A stretch of 64,000 bases of DNA. Source: CAIOYC01 sp964243985 (GTDB lineage Bacteria; Pseudomonadota; Alphaproteobacteria; Caulobacterales; Caulobacteraceae). The stretch lies in the NCBI GenBank assembly GCA_964243985.1, contig CAXTHJ010000007.1, forward strand, positions 1 to 64,000. The letters run 5' to 3'. Below are positions 8,857 through 17,249 of the stretch, piece after piece (positions within the stretch are counted from its first letter, which is position 1; each line of letters starts with the position of its first letter). The translations under genes and the position numbers were made by a program. The notes beneath the pieces are model-generated. The model did no database searches, had not been told where the DNA came from, and saw only the letters and a program-made list of their open reading frames with translations.

Positions 8857-9279
8857 TCAGGCGCTCCCGGTCAAAAGGGCCAAGGCCCAGACGACGAGGG
8901 CGGCGACCAGCGCGAAGGCGATCACCACCACGCCGGTAAAGTCGGCGGTCTTGGGCAAAAAGCCCTTACCCATATCCCACACCAGGTGCCGCACCCCGTT
9001 CGCCATGTGGTAGAAGACGCAGACCGTCAGCCCGAACAACACCAGCTTGCCGAGGATCGAGCCTAAGAGGCCCATATAGGCGGCGTAGGCGTCCGGCCCG
9101 CTGGCCAGCGCCACCGCCCATCCGGTCAGGATCAGCGCCCCCACATACAACCCGCCCCCAGTCACCCGGTGCAGGATCGAGGTCAGCATGGTGATATGCC
9201 AACGCCAGACCTGCAGATGCGGTGACAATGGGCGTGGACGGAGGATCGGCGCCCCGGTCTCCACCTTGACTTCAGCCAT
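8857..9279 (-). CDS. sdhC: Succinate dehydrogenase cytochrome b556 subunit
   Basis: Membrane anchor of complex II that, with SdhD, holds haem b and the ubiquinone site. I take the ATG at 9279, giving 140 residues; an upstream ATG at 9354 would add 25 unconserved residues. The N-terminal RPLSPHLQVWRW segment, the SILHRVTGG motif at the start of helix one, and HMANGVRHLVWD in helix two, with the presumptive haem histidine, are classic. First gene of the operon; the promoter should lie in 9280-9367, where I could not pick a clear box. Confidence 0.95.
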   Translation of the reverse strand: MAEVKVETGAPILRPRPLSPHLQVWRWHITMLTSILHRVTGGGLYVGALILTGWAVALASGPDAYAAYMGLLGSILGKLVLFGLTVCVFYHMANGVRHLVWDMGKGFLPKTADFTGVVVIAFALVAALVVWALALLTGSA

Positions 9280-9367
9280 ATCCAGCACTCTCCGGAGCGT
9301 CGGACCAGGAGCGACGCGCTGGCCGTCTTTTAAACCCGAGCCCTTCCCTGTCAACGAATGCCGGGGG

Positions 9368-9811
9368 TCAAGGCAAGGTCAGCGGTTTGCATTCCGACGT
9401 CGCCCGCTCGTCGAACGTGCGGCGCGACTGCTCGATCCGCTGCAGGTTTTGCTCCGCCCAGGTCCAGACGCCGCAGAAGGCCTCGCTGAGGCTGAGGCCT
9501 AAATCGGTCAGCCGGTACTCGACCTTGGGCGGGATGACGGGATGAACGGTGCGGATCACCAGGCCGTCCCGCTCCATCTGGCGCACGGTTTGCGTCAGCA
9601 TCTTCTGGCTGACCCCGCCGGCCAGCCGCCCAAGCTGGGTGAAGCGCAGTTCTCCATGTTCGGTCAGCACTTCGAGGATGATCATGGTCCACTTGTCGGC
9701 CACCCGTCCGATCACCTCGTTCACCAGCGCCTCCACTTTCGGATCGACGGGTTGATCGTGCGGTGATGCGGAGGCGTGCGCGGCGGCGTGAGGGGCGGAG
9801 GGCATAGTCAC
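9368..9811 (-). CDS. HxlR-type transcriptional regulator
   Basis: A 147-residue winged-helix protein of the HxlR/MarR-like family. The diagnostic stretch runs from about residue 36 (DKWTMIILEVL, LRFTQLGRLAGGVSQKMLTQTVR, MERDGLVIR). The first 25 residues are rich in Ala and His and look disordered. It is divergent from a short-chain dehydrogenase, with an inverted repeat between them, so it probably controls that gene and itself. HxlR proteins usually respond to electrophiles or quinones through cysteine; here I see one cysteine near residue 113 and one near the C-terminus. Confidence 0.9.
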   Translation of the reverse strand: MTMPSAPHAAAHASASPHDQPVDPKVEALVNEVIGRVADKWTMIILEVLTEHGELRFTQLGRLAGGVSQKMLTQTVRQMERDGLVIRTVHPVIPPKVEYRLTDLGLSLSEAFCGVWTWAEQNLQRIEQSRRTFDERATSECKPLTLP

Positions 9812-9821
9812 TCTCTCATGG

Positions 9822-9852
9822 GTAAGTATGGCGCTTAATAGTGCCTACTTAC
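9822..9852. promoter_or_regulatory. Probable HxlR operator
   Basis: GTAAGTA (9822-9828) and TACTTAC (9846-9852) form a perfect 7-bp inverted repeat with centres 24 bases apart, inside the divergent promoter region between the HxlR regulator and the dehydrogenase. TACT/AGTA half-sites are typical of operators bound by this family (YodB, HypR). Confidence 0.65.
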
Positions 9853-9913
9853 TGGTTGTCATCACAGGCTTTATATCGCCGCAACACCTGAACGTCACGC
9901 CACGAGGAAGACC

Positions 9914-10666
9914 ATGGACATCACCGGCAACACCATTCTGATCACGGGCGGCGGGTCCGGCATCGGCCGCGGCCTGGCCGAAGCGTTTCATGCCGCCGGC
10001 GACAAGGTTGTCATCGCCGGTCGCCGTCGGGAAGCCCTGGAGGAAACCGTCGCCGCCCATCCGGGCATGACCTTCCAGACCCTCGATATCGAAGACCCGG
10101 ACGCCATCCGCAGCTTCGCCGCGGCGGTAAGCAAGGATCATCCGCAGCTCAACGTCCTGATCAACAACGCAGGCGTCATGCGCGCGGAGGATTTGCTGGC
10201 CGAGCCGTTCGATCTAGCCGATGCGGAAGCCACCATCACCACCAACCTGCTCGGCCCGATCCGCCTGACCGCCGCCTTGCTGCCGCACCTGCGCCAGCAA
10301 CCGCGCGCGACCATCATCAACGTCTCATCAGGGCTGGCCTTCGTTCCGCTGGCCATGACGCCGACCTACTGCGCCACCAAGGCGGCGCTCCACTCTTACA
10401 GCCAGTCGCTCGGTTTCCAGCTGCGTGACACGGCGGTGCAGGTGATCGAACTGGCGCCGCCGGGTGTGGCCACCGACCTGATGCCGGGCCATGCGGAGAA
10501 CCCGCGCTCCATGCCGCTGGACGACTACATCCATGAAGTCATGGCCCTGCTGAAGGCGAACCCCGCCGCCGACGAGATCTGTGTCGAGAACGTCAAGATG
10601 CTGCGCAATGCCGAATCCAGCGGCAAGTACGCCGACGTGTTCAAGATGTTGAACCAGAGTCACTGA
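9914..10666 (+). CDS. Short-chain dehydrogenase/reductase
   Basis: A 250-residue classical SDR with the NAD(P) binding turn TGGGSGIG (about residues 11-18), the NNAG motif near 84, the catalytic serine in NVSSG and the YCATK catalytic Tyr-Lys pair near 154. It resembles the DltE-like oxidoreductases that are often paired with HxlR regulators. Arginines in AGRRRE after the second strand suggest NADPH preference. ATG at 9914 follows GAGGAAG. Substrate unknown; a carbonyl or quinone detoxification role would match its regulator. Confidence 0.9.
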   Translation: MDITGNTILITGGGSGIGRGLAEAFHAAGDKVVIAGRRREALEETVAAHPGMTFQTLDIEDPDAIRSFAAAVSKDHPQLNVLINNAGVMRAEDLLAEPFDLADAEATITTNLLGPIRLTAALLPHLRQQPRATIINVSSGLAFVPLAMTPTYCATKAALHSYSQSLGFQLRDTAVQVIELAPPGVATDLMPGHAENPRSMPLDDYIHEVMALLKANPAADEICVENVKMLRNAESSGKYADVFKMLNQSH

Positions 10667-10678
10667 CCGCCGACGTCG

Positions 10679-10957
10679 CTAACGCTCTTCCTCGAAGCGG
10701 TCGGCGATCAGCGTCGTCAAAGCCTCCAGCGCCTCGGCGGCGTCCGGGCCCTCGGCCACAAGCTCCACGGTCGAGCCGATGCCGGCGGCCAGCATCATTA
10801 GGCCCATGATGGACTGCGCCTCCACTGTGGTCCCGTCGCGGGAGACGGTGACGTGGGCGTCGTACTGAGCGGCGGTCTTGACGAACTTGGCGGACGCGCG
10901 GGCGTGAAGCCCCCGCTCATTGACAATCTCCACTGTCCGCTTGATCGGCTCGCTCAT
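10679..10957 (-). CDS. ptsH: HPr-like phosphocarrier (nitrogen PTS)
   Basis: Small phosphocarrier of 92 residues that accepts phosphate from EI-Ntr at His18 (GLHARAS) and passes it to EIIA proteins. The regulatory serine site is present as S49 in SIMGLMMLA, the target of HPr kinase. There is no sugar permease nearby, so this is the regulatory (PTS-Ntr) type. It overlaps the EIIA gene by four bases and is the last gene of the chvI-chvG-hprK-EIIA-ptsH run. Confidence 0.93.
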   Translation of the reverse strand: MSEPIKRTVEIVNERGLHARASAKFVKTAAQYDAHVTVSRDGTTVEAQSIMGLMMLAAGIGSTVELVAEGPDAAEALEALTTLIADRFEEER

Positions 10958-11358
10958 TTCTCCCCGGCTAGGACGTAGGAGGCGACCGAAATGTATTTGC
11001 GTCCGGCCTCCTGGGCATAGGCGACGCAGGTGGACAGATCGCAGCGGTCGCGGATCGAGGCCAGCTTGATCAGCATGGGCAGGTTCAGGCCGGCGATCAC
11101 CTCGGCGCGGGTCTCGTCCATCACCGAAATCGCGAGGTTGGATGGCGTTCCGCCGAACATGTCGGTGAGCAGGATCACGCCCGAACCGTCATTCACGGCC
11201 TTGGCGGCGGCGACGATGTCCTTGCGACGGCGCTCCATGTCGTCGGACGGACCGATAGATATGGCGACCACAGCCTTTTGCGGGCCCACGACGTGTTCCA
11301 TCGCGGCGACGAATTCCTCCGCCAGCCGTCCGTGGGTGACGATCACCAGACCGATCAT
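10954..11358 (-). CDS. PTS EIIA component, mannose family
   Basis: A 134-residue cytoplasmic EIIA-Man-like protein. The phosphorylated histidine is H9 in VIVTHGRLA; the LLTDMFGGTPSNLA loop near residues 64-77 is diagnostic. No EIIB, C or D partner is encoded here, so it presumably acts as a phosphorylation-dependent regulator together with HPr, as in other alphaproteobacteria. The gene overlaps ptsH (ATGA type) and lies 85 bases from hprK. Confidence 0.92.
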   Translation of the reverse strand: MIGLVIVTHGRLAEEFVAAMEHVVGPQKAVVAISIGPSDDMERRRKDIVAAAKAVNDGSGVILLTDMFGGTPSNLAISVMDETRAEVIAGLNLPMLIKLASIRDRCDLSTCVAYAQEAGRKYISVASYVLAGEK

Positions 11359-11443
11359 GCCCTTCCTCTTGTGAGGCCCCTCTGCGCCGCCGGTAGGGAG
11401 CCGCCGCGCGCGAACGGGCTTGATACGCCGGTTGGACCCCTTG

Positions 11444-11878
11444 TCAAACGCGCAGAGCGCCGCAGAAGGCCACGACTCGGTCGGCGGCTGACGCTTCGGT
11501 GAGGTTCAGGCGGCAAATCGGGAGAGCGATCCCGCAGAGGTTAGTGGTGGCGGGCGCCGGAATCCGGTCGAGCTCGCCGGCCGTGGCGACGCCGTCGATA
11601 ATCGTGCAAATCTGGACGTACTTAAGGGTCGGACAGGGTAGGACGCCAACGCCGCGAACCTCCAGAAGGCCCCTCAACACGTCGGGCGCCCGGCCCCAGA
11701 CCTTCCCGCCGGATGACCAAACGATCACCCGATCGTCGGCCGCCAACCGCCAGCCCCGCCCGATCAGCGCCAGCGCCACGCTGCTCTTGCCGCGCCCCGA
11801 GCGACCGCGCAGGAGCAGACCGCGCCACCGCCCCTCAGCATATCGGGCGACCAGGGTGGCGTGGGTCGGATCGCTCAA
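11444..11878 (-). CDS. hprK: HPr kinase, short C-terminal-domain form
   Basis: Serine kinase/phosphorylase acting on S49 of HPr. Only the catalytic C-terminal domain is present (144 residues against about 310 in Firmicutes), the usual short form in alphaproteobacteria. The P-loop GRSGRGKSS spans about 25-33, and the aspartate pair in LAADDRVIV follows at about 48. The start overlaps the chvG stop by four bases, so kinase and sensor are translated together; this coupling suggests that HPr phosphorylation and the ChvG/ChvI system are linked. Confidence 0.9.
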   Translation of the reverse strand: MSDPTHATLVARYAEGRWRGLLLRGRSGRGKSSVALALIGRGWRLAADDRVIVWSSGGKVWGRAPDVLRGLLEVRGVGVLPCPTLKYVQICTIIDGVATAGELDRIPAPATTNLCGIALPICRLNLTEASAADRVVAFCGALRV

Positions 11879-13500
11879 GCCGACGCCGGCAGGCTGATGA
11901 TGAAGCGCGCGCCGAGCACCTGGCCATCCGCGCCCAGGCGGTTCTCGGCGTGGATCGCGCCGCCGTGAATCTCCACGATCTGGCGCGCGATGGAGAGGCC
12001 TAGGCCGGAGTGGCCGCCGAACGCCCGGCGCACGCCGCCGGGGCCCTTGGGCCGCTCGGTGTAGAACCGCTGAAAGATGCTCTCCAAATTCTCCGTCGGC
12101 ACCCCCGGTCCCTGATCCTCCACCGAGACGATCACCGCCTGCGGGCCGCGACTGAGGGTCAGGGCCACCACACCGTTCGGCGGGCTGAAGGAGCGGGCGT
12201 TGTCGATCAGGTTGCGGAACACTTGGCCGAGCGGCCCTTCGCGGCCGACGATGTGAAACGCCGTCGTGCTCTCGGCGCCCAGGAAGTGGACCACCGGGTC
12301 GCCGTCTTTGAGCCCGGCGGCGTAAAGGGCGGCGATGTCGCCGACGAGCCTGGCTAGGTCGATGGTGCGCGGCGCCTCGCGGGACAGTTCCGCATCCAGG
12401 CGCGATGCGTTGGAGATGTCGGTGATCAGGCGATCCAGCCGCCCCACGTCGTTCTTCAGGATCGGCAACAGCCGGGCCTGCGCGGCGGGGGTCGGCGACA
12501 TCTCCAGGGTCTCCACGGCGGAGCGGATGGAGGTGAGCGGGTTCTTGATCTCGTGGCTCACGTCGGCGGCGAAGCGCTCGGTGGCGTCCATGCGGGCGGA
12601 CAGGGTGGCGGTCATCGCCTCCAAGGCGCGGCTGAGATCGCCGATCTCGTCATCCCGCTCGGCGATGTCGGGCAAGGAGAGGATGCGGGCGCGCTTCAGG
12701 CGGATGCTGTCCGCCGCGCGGGATAGGCGCATGATCGGCCGGGCCACCACGACGTTCAGGAGGATGGAAGAGACCAGCGTCACCCCCACGGCGATGAGGA
12801 TGAAGGGGATCAGAGCGGCGCGCTGGGCGGCGACGATCTTGTCCACGTCCCCAGCCTCGATGGTGAGGACACCCAGCACCGCCTGCACCCGCTGGATCGG
12901 AATGGAGACGCTGACCAGCCGGCCGCCGATCTCAGATTCCCGCACCTGCTGGACCGGTACGCCGCCGAGGGCGGCCTTGACCTCCGAGGTCTCGGCAGCA
13001 TGAGCCTTGGCCTCCCGCGAGGTCTCGGTTTCACCGAAGGGCCATCTTAAGTGCTCGAGATCGAGCGACTGGGAGCGGGCGGGGGGAAGCTCCCGCACCA
13101 TCACCTTGTCGGCGATGACGTCGCTGTCCACGACGATGTGGCCTTGAGCGTCGTAGAGCCGGGCCCGCTCTGAGCGTGGAATGTCCAAAAGCTGGATCAG
13201 CTTGGCGGCCTTGTCGACGTCCAGGGCCGGTTCGGGATCGCCCACGGTGGCGGCCTGCACCAGCACGTAGGAAACCAGGTCGGCCTGCGTGCGGAGGCTT
13301 TCCACCCGCGCATTGATCAGGCCCTGGCGGAACTCGTTCAGCACCAGGGCGCCGACGATGATCACCGCCAGCCCCAAGAGATTGAGTCCGATAATTAGCC
13401 GGCCAAGGCGCGAACCGGTGAGCGGCAGCCGCAAGCGGCGCTTGAGTGGTCCCGAGGGGCGCACGCCTGGGGGCGCTTCATCTTGATTGTCACTGGACAT
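11875..13500 (-). CDS. chvG: Sensor histidine kinase ChvG
   Basis: Inner-membrane sensor of envelope or acid stress, 541 residues. One membrane helix lies near 33-56 and a second near 228-250, bounding a periplasmic sensing domain; a HAMP segment follows, then the H-box (VSHEIKNPLTS, phosphorylated His near 315), the N-box NLIDNARSF and the G-boxes DQGPGVP and GLGLSIARQI. The cytoplasmic N-terminus is Pro- and Arg-rich. Partner of ChvI just upstream. The assignment to ChvG rather than another kinase rests on domain order and on the chvI-chvG-hprK-ptsH gene order seen across alphaproteobacteria. Confidence 0.92.
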   Translation of the reverse strand: MSSDNQDEAPPGVRPSGPLKRRLRLPLTGSRLGRLIIGLNLLGLAVIIVGALVLNEFRQGLINARVESLRTQADLVSYVLVQAATVGDPEPALDVDKAAKLIQLLDIPRSERARLYDAQGHIVVDSDVIADKVMVRELPPARSQSLDLEHLRWPFGETETSREAKAHAAETSEVKAALGGVPVQQVRESEIGGRLVSVSIPIQRVQAVLGVLTIEAGDVDKIVAAQRAALIPFILIAVGVTLVSSILLNVVVARPIMRLSRAADSIRLKRARILSLPDIAERDDEIGDLSRALEAMTATLSARMDATERFAADVSHEIKNPLTSIRSAVETLEMSPTPAAQARLLPILKNDVGRLDRLITDISNASRLDAELSREAPRTIDLARLVGDIAALYAAGLKDGDPVVHFLGAESTTAFHIVGREGPLGQVFRNLIDNARSFSPPNGVVALTLSRGPQAVIVSVEDQGPGVPTENLESIFQRFYTERPKGPGGVRRAFGGHSGLGLSIARQIVEIHGGAIHAENRLGADGQVLGARFIISLPASA

Positions 13501-13525
13501 AGCCGCTCCGCGCGGGAGGGGCGCG

Positions 13526-14248
13526 TCAGGTTTCGCGGTAACGATAGCCGACCCCGTAGAGGGTCTCGATGGCGTCGAATTCCGGATCGATCACCCGGAA
13601 TTTCTTGCGCATGCGCTTGACGTGGCTGTCGATGGTGCGGTCGTCCACGTAGACCTGATCGTCGTAGGCCGCGTCCATCAGGTTGTCGCGGCTCTTCACA
13701 AAACCTGGGCGCTGGGCGAGGGACTGCAGCAGCAGGAACTCGGTCACCGTCAGCTTCACCGGCTTGCCTTCCCACAGACAGTCATGGCGGGCGGGATCCA
13801 GGGTCAGCTTGCCGCGTTTCAGGGGCTTGGCGGCGGCCAGGGCGGAGGCCTGGCCAGCGGTCATCAGCCCTTCCTCTTCCTCATCGGCTCGCGCCCGGCG
13901 CAGCACCGCCTTCACCCGCTCGATCAGCAGGCGCTGAGAGAAGGGCTTGTGCATGTAGTCGTCGGCGCCGAGGTTGAAGCCGAGAATCTCGTCGATCTCC
14001 TCGTCCTTGGAGGTCAGGATGATCACCGGCATGTCGGAGGTCTGGCGCAGGCGGCGCAGCACCTCCATCCCGTCCATGCGGGGCATCTTCACGTCCAGGA
14101 TGGCCAGATCCGGAGGGTCGGATTCCAGGGAGGCCAGCCCCGTCACCCCGTCGTGGAAGGCATTGACCGTATGGCCGTGGTTCTCCAGCGCCAGTGAGAC
14201 CGAAGCGACGATGTTTTCATCGTCATCGACAAGAGTGATGTTCGCCAT
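13526..14248 (-). CDS. chvI: Response regulator ChvI
   Basis: OmpR-type regulator of 240 residues. The receiver domain has the acidic pocket DDDE at 8-11, phospho-acceptor D52 in LDVKMPRMDG, and the switch lysine in HKPFS near 102. The winged-helix DNA-binding domain occupies about 145-238 (LTVTEFLLLQSLA, VDDRTIDSHVKRMRKK, YGVGYRY). First gene of the operon with chvG, hprK, EIIA and ptsH. In the 92 bases between it and the divergent gene at 14341 there is a TTGCGC...GCGCAA palindrome that could be a regulator site. Confidence 0.95.
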   Translation of the reverse strand: MANITLVDDDENIVASVSLALENHGHTVNAFHDGVTGLASLESDPPDLAILDVKMPRMDGMEVLRRLRQTSDMPVIILTSKDEEIDEILGFNLGADDYMHKPFSQRLLIERVKAVLRRARADEEEEGLMTAGQASALAAAKPLKRGKLTLDPARHDCLWEGKPVKLTVTEFLLLQSLAQRPGFVKSRDNLMDAAYDDQVYVDDRTIDSHVKRMRKKFRVIDPEFDAIETLYGVGYRYRET

Positions 14249-14340
14249 GATCGGGGAAGGTGGTCCTTTGCGCGCTGCGGCGCAAGCATAAGCCGTTTTG
14301 GATTAAGCCCCCTGCAAGCCTTAAGGCGTATTATTGCGGC

Positions 14341-16059
14341 ATGACTGGGGCTCAAGTCCATTTCGAGGTGTTCGCCCGGCGCCGGGTCAATGCGCCTTGG
14401 TCCCTGGAGCTTGCCACCGAACAGCGTGGGCGAGCCATAGAAGCCGCGGAAGAGATGCTGGCGTCCGGCAAGATGGCGGCGGTGCGGGTCTGCAAGGAGA
14501 CGCTGGACGCCGATACCCGGGAATTCCAGAGCGTCAACGTGCTCTCAAAGGGCGCGGTGAACGCGACCAACAAGAAAAAGGCGCGGGACATCGATGAGAC
14601 GCCGCTCTGCGTCGCGCCCCAGGATCTCTATTCGATCCATGCCCGCGAGCGGATCGGGCGGCTTTTGGACGGTTGGCTGCGCCGCAGCGCGGTCACGCCC
14701 TTTGAGCTCCTGCACCGCCCTGACCTTGTGGAAGCGTTGGACGCCTCTGGCGTGGAGCTGCAGCACGCGGTGCAGAAGATCGCCGTGCCCGAGGCACAGG
14801 CCCGCAACCTCAGCACCCACGAGATGATCCGCACCTTCCAGAAGCTGATCGAGCGGGCGGTGGAGCGCGTGCTGAAGGACGGCAAGAACAAGATCTTCCC
14901 CACATTCGGCCCGACCGGGTTTCGGGAGACCGTGATCCGCCTCGCCGACGAAGAGGTGGAGCGGCAATATATCCTCGGCGGCGGCGTCGCGGCCTACCTC
15001 GCGTCGGCCGCCACCTGGTCGGAGAAGGTCGGGCTGATCCTGGACCTGGCGGACCAGGCGCCGGAGGCGGGGCGGCCGCGAGGCTTGGTCTTGGCGGTGC
15101 TGGAACAGCCGCTGTCGGAAATCCTCGGCTCCCGCGGCGGACTGGCTGATCTTTTAGGCCCGAACCTCGACCTCGGTGGCAGCCTCGCGGCCCTTACGCG
15201 CCTAGCGGCAGGCGATGCGGTCAACGCCGTCCTTGCCTATGATCCTGGCTTGAAGAAGGCCTTGCCCCCGCTTGCCGGACAGGCCGCCCGACTCTCCATC
15301 TGGCTGCAGAAGGAGGCGTTCGACGGGGTGCGCGCCGGCCTAGCCCGGCGGGTCATCAATGAGCTCACCGGCCCCCGGCGCCTGCGGCCCGGCGATCCGG
15401 ACGGGGAGATCGTCATCCTGCGCGCTCTCGCCATGGCGCTGACCGCCGCTTCGGGCGCCCTTCTGCCGGTGGAGGATGTTCAGGCGGCCTTTATCGAACG
15501 ATCCAAGTCCCTGGTCGCCAGCGATTTTGTGGAAACCTACCTTGAAGGCCGCGACAGCCCGCTTCTGGAGGCTCAGGCGCTGGTCAAGCTGGCGGAAAAT
15601 GTGGCCGGCGCCGTGAACAAGCGGGCGGCGGGGCGATGGATCCTGGCCTCCGTGGGCGCCTTAAGGTTCGAAAAGGAGCTCCGCAACGGCCCTGAAACCG
15701 CCGCCGCCAAGCTTGCCGCCTTGGCGAGCCTGCAGCGCGGGGTTTTGAAAGCCGGTCTCGCGCCCGCAGACGGGGACGAAATCGTCGCCAAGCTGGGAGA
15801 GGTCGGCGGCTGGATCGAAGCGGACTCCAAGCTCGTGCACCTGATCGTTCGCGCCGACGCGCCTGCCCACCATCGCCTGATGCTGCTGCTCCGCCTCGCC
15901 TGCGGGGAAGCCGGGCCCCGCGGACCCGCCGCAGACCGGGCCAGGGCCGAGGCGATAAAGCTCTTGCGCGTGGCTGAAACGCGGACGGAATTGGCCGGCG
16001 CGCCTGAGACCTTGGAGCGGGTGAGGGGTCTGATGACCCAGGCGGGCCTGGCGGCTTAG
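14341..16059 (+). CDS. Conserved-looking hypothetical protein, 572 aa
   Basis: I do not recognise a named domain. The protein is cytoplasmic by appearance, with no signal peptide or membrane helix, mostly helical and rich in Ala and Leu. The N-terminal 90 residues look like a separate small alpha/beta unit (VHFEVFARRRVNAPW, AAVRVCKETLD), followed by a long helical-repeat-like region. I place the start at ATG 14341; an open frame runs 81 bases further upstream, but the VHFEVF strand begins naturally here. It is divergent from chvI and its last four bases overlap the 3' end of pgk on the other strand. Confidence 0.8.
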   Translation: MTGAQVHFEVFARRRVNAPWSLELATEQRGRAIEAAEEMLASGKMAAVRVCKETLDADTREFQSVNVLSKGAVNATNKKKARDIDETPLCVAPQDLYSIHARERIGRLLDGWLRRSAVTPFELLHRPDLVEALDASGVELQHAVQKIAVPEAQARNLSTHEMIRTFQKLIERAVERVLKDGKNKIFPTFGPTGFRETVIRLADEEVERQYILGGGVAAYLASAATWSEKVGLILDLADQAPEAGRPRGLVLAVLEQPLSEILGSRGGLADLLGPNLDLGGSLAALTRLAAGDAVNAVLAYDPGLKKALPPLAGQAARLSIWLQKEAFDGVRAGLARRVINELTGPRRLRPGDPDGEIVILRALAMALTAASGALLPVEDVQAAFIERSKSLVASDFVETYLEGRDSPLLEAQALVKLAENVAGAVNKRAAGRWILASVGALRFEKELRNGPETAAAKLAALASLQRGVLKAGLAPADGDEIVAKLGEVGGWIEADSKLVHLIVRADAPAHHRLMLLLRLACGEAGPRGPAADRARAEAIKLLRVAETRTELAGAPETLERVRGLMTQAGLAA

Positions 16060-17249
16060 GCTTCCAAAGCCTCGACGCCGGGCAAGGGCTTGCCTTCCAT
16101 CCACTCCAGGAAGGCGCCGCCCGCCGTGGAGACAAAGGTGAAGTCGGCCGCTACACCAGCATGGTGAAGGGCCGAGACCGTGTCGCCGCCGCCCGCCACC
16201 GCGATCAGCTTGCCGGCTTTCACCAGCTCGGCGGCATGTTTGGCCGCTTCGACCGTCGCCTTGTCAAACGGCGGCATCTCGAACACGCCGAGCGGGCCGT
16301 TCCAGATCAGGGTCTCGGAGTTGTCCATCGCCCGCTTCAGCCGCGCCACCGTTTCTGGACCCGCATCAAGAATGCGTTCGTGCTCGTCCACCTCGCCGAG
16401 GCCACGCACGCGGGCGGGCGCGCCGGGCTGCATCTTCTCGGCGACCACAATGTCCAGCGGCAGGAAGAGCTTGCAGTTGTTGCGGCCGGCGAGGCCGATG
16501 ATCTCCCGCGCCGTCTCGGCCAGGTCCTTCTCGCAGTAGGAGGCGCCCACGTCGTGACCCTGGGCGTAGAGGAAGGTGTTGGCCATGCCGCCGCCGATGG
16601 CCAGCTTGTCGAGCTTGGTGACGAGGTTCTTCAGAAGATCGAGCTTGGTGGAGACCTTGGACCCGCCGACGATGCCCAGCACCGGGCGCTTCGGGTTCCC
16701 GAGCGCGGCCTTCAACGCGTCCAGCTCCCGCTCCATGGCGAGGCCGGCGTAGGCGGGGAGCCGGTGCGCGATACCTTCGGTGGAGGCGTGGGCGCGGTGG
16801 GCTGCGGAGAAGGCGTCGTCGACGTAGAGATCGCCGAGCTTGGCCAGTTGGTCGGCGAAGGCCGGGTCGTTCTTCTCCTCGCCCGCGTTGAAGCGGAGGT
16901 TTTCCAGCAGGGCGACGCCGCCGTTCTCGAGCGCGGCGACCACCTCTTCGACTTCGGGTCCGACGCAATCGTCGGCGAACGCCACCGGCTGTTCCAGGAG
17001 ATCGGACAGCGGCTGCACCACCGGCTTCAGGCTCATTTCCGCCACCCGCTTGCCCTTGGGCCGGTCGAAGTGGGCCAGGAGGATCACTTTGGCGCCCTTG
17101 ACGCTGAGGGCGCGGATGGTAGGGAGGGCGGCGCGCAGGCGGGTGTCGTCCGAGACCTTGCCATCTGCCATCGGCACATTGAAATCCACCCGCACCAGGG
17201 CGCGCTTGCCGGTGAGATCGCCCGCTTGGTCGATGGTTTTGAAGGTCAT
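16056..17249 (-). CDS. pgk: Phosphoglycerate kinase
   Basis: Glycolytic enzyme that makes ATP from 1,3-bisphosphoglycerate; cytoplasmic, 397 residues, the normal length. The N-terminal signature RVDFNVPMADG (about 21-31) and substrate site AHFDRPKGK are present, as are the GGSKVSTK hinge region and the C-terminal nucleotide site with AVAGGGDTVSAL. The ATG at 17249 lies directly after the gap stop codon without a gap, so the two are co-translated. Confidence 0.97.
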   Translation of the reverse strand: MTFKTIDQAGDLTGKRALVRVDFNVPMADGKVSDDTRLRAALPTIRALSVKGAKVILLAHFDRPKGKRVAEMSLKPVVQPLSDLLEQPVAFADDCVGPEVEEVVAALENGGVALLENLRFNAGEEKNDPAFADQLAKLGDLYVDDAFSAAHRAHASTEGIAHRLPAYAGLAMERELDALKAALGNPKRPVLGIVGGSKVSTKLDLLKNLVTKLDKLAIGGGMANTFLYAQGHDVGASYCEKDLAETAREIIGLAGRNNCKLFLPLDIVVAEKMQPGAPARVRGLGEVDEHERILDAGPETVARLKRAMDNSETLIWNGPLGVFEMPPFDKATVEAAKHAAELVKAGKLIAVAGGGDTVSALHHAGVAADFTFVSTAGGAFLEWMEGKPLPGVEALEA

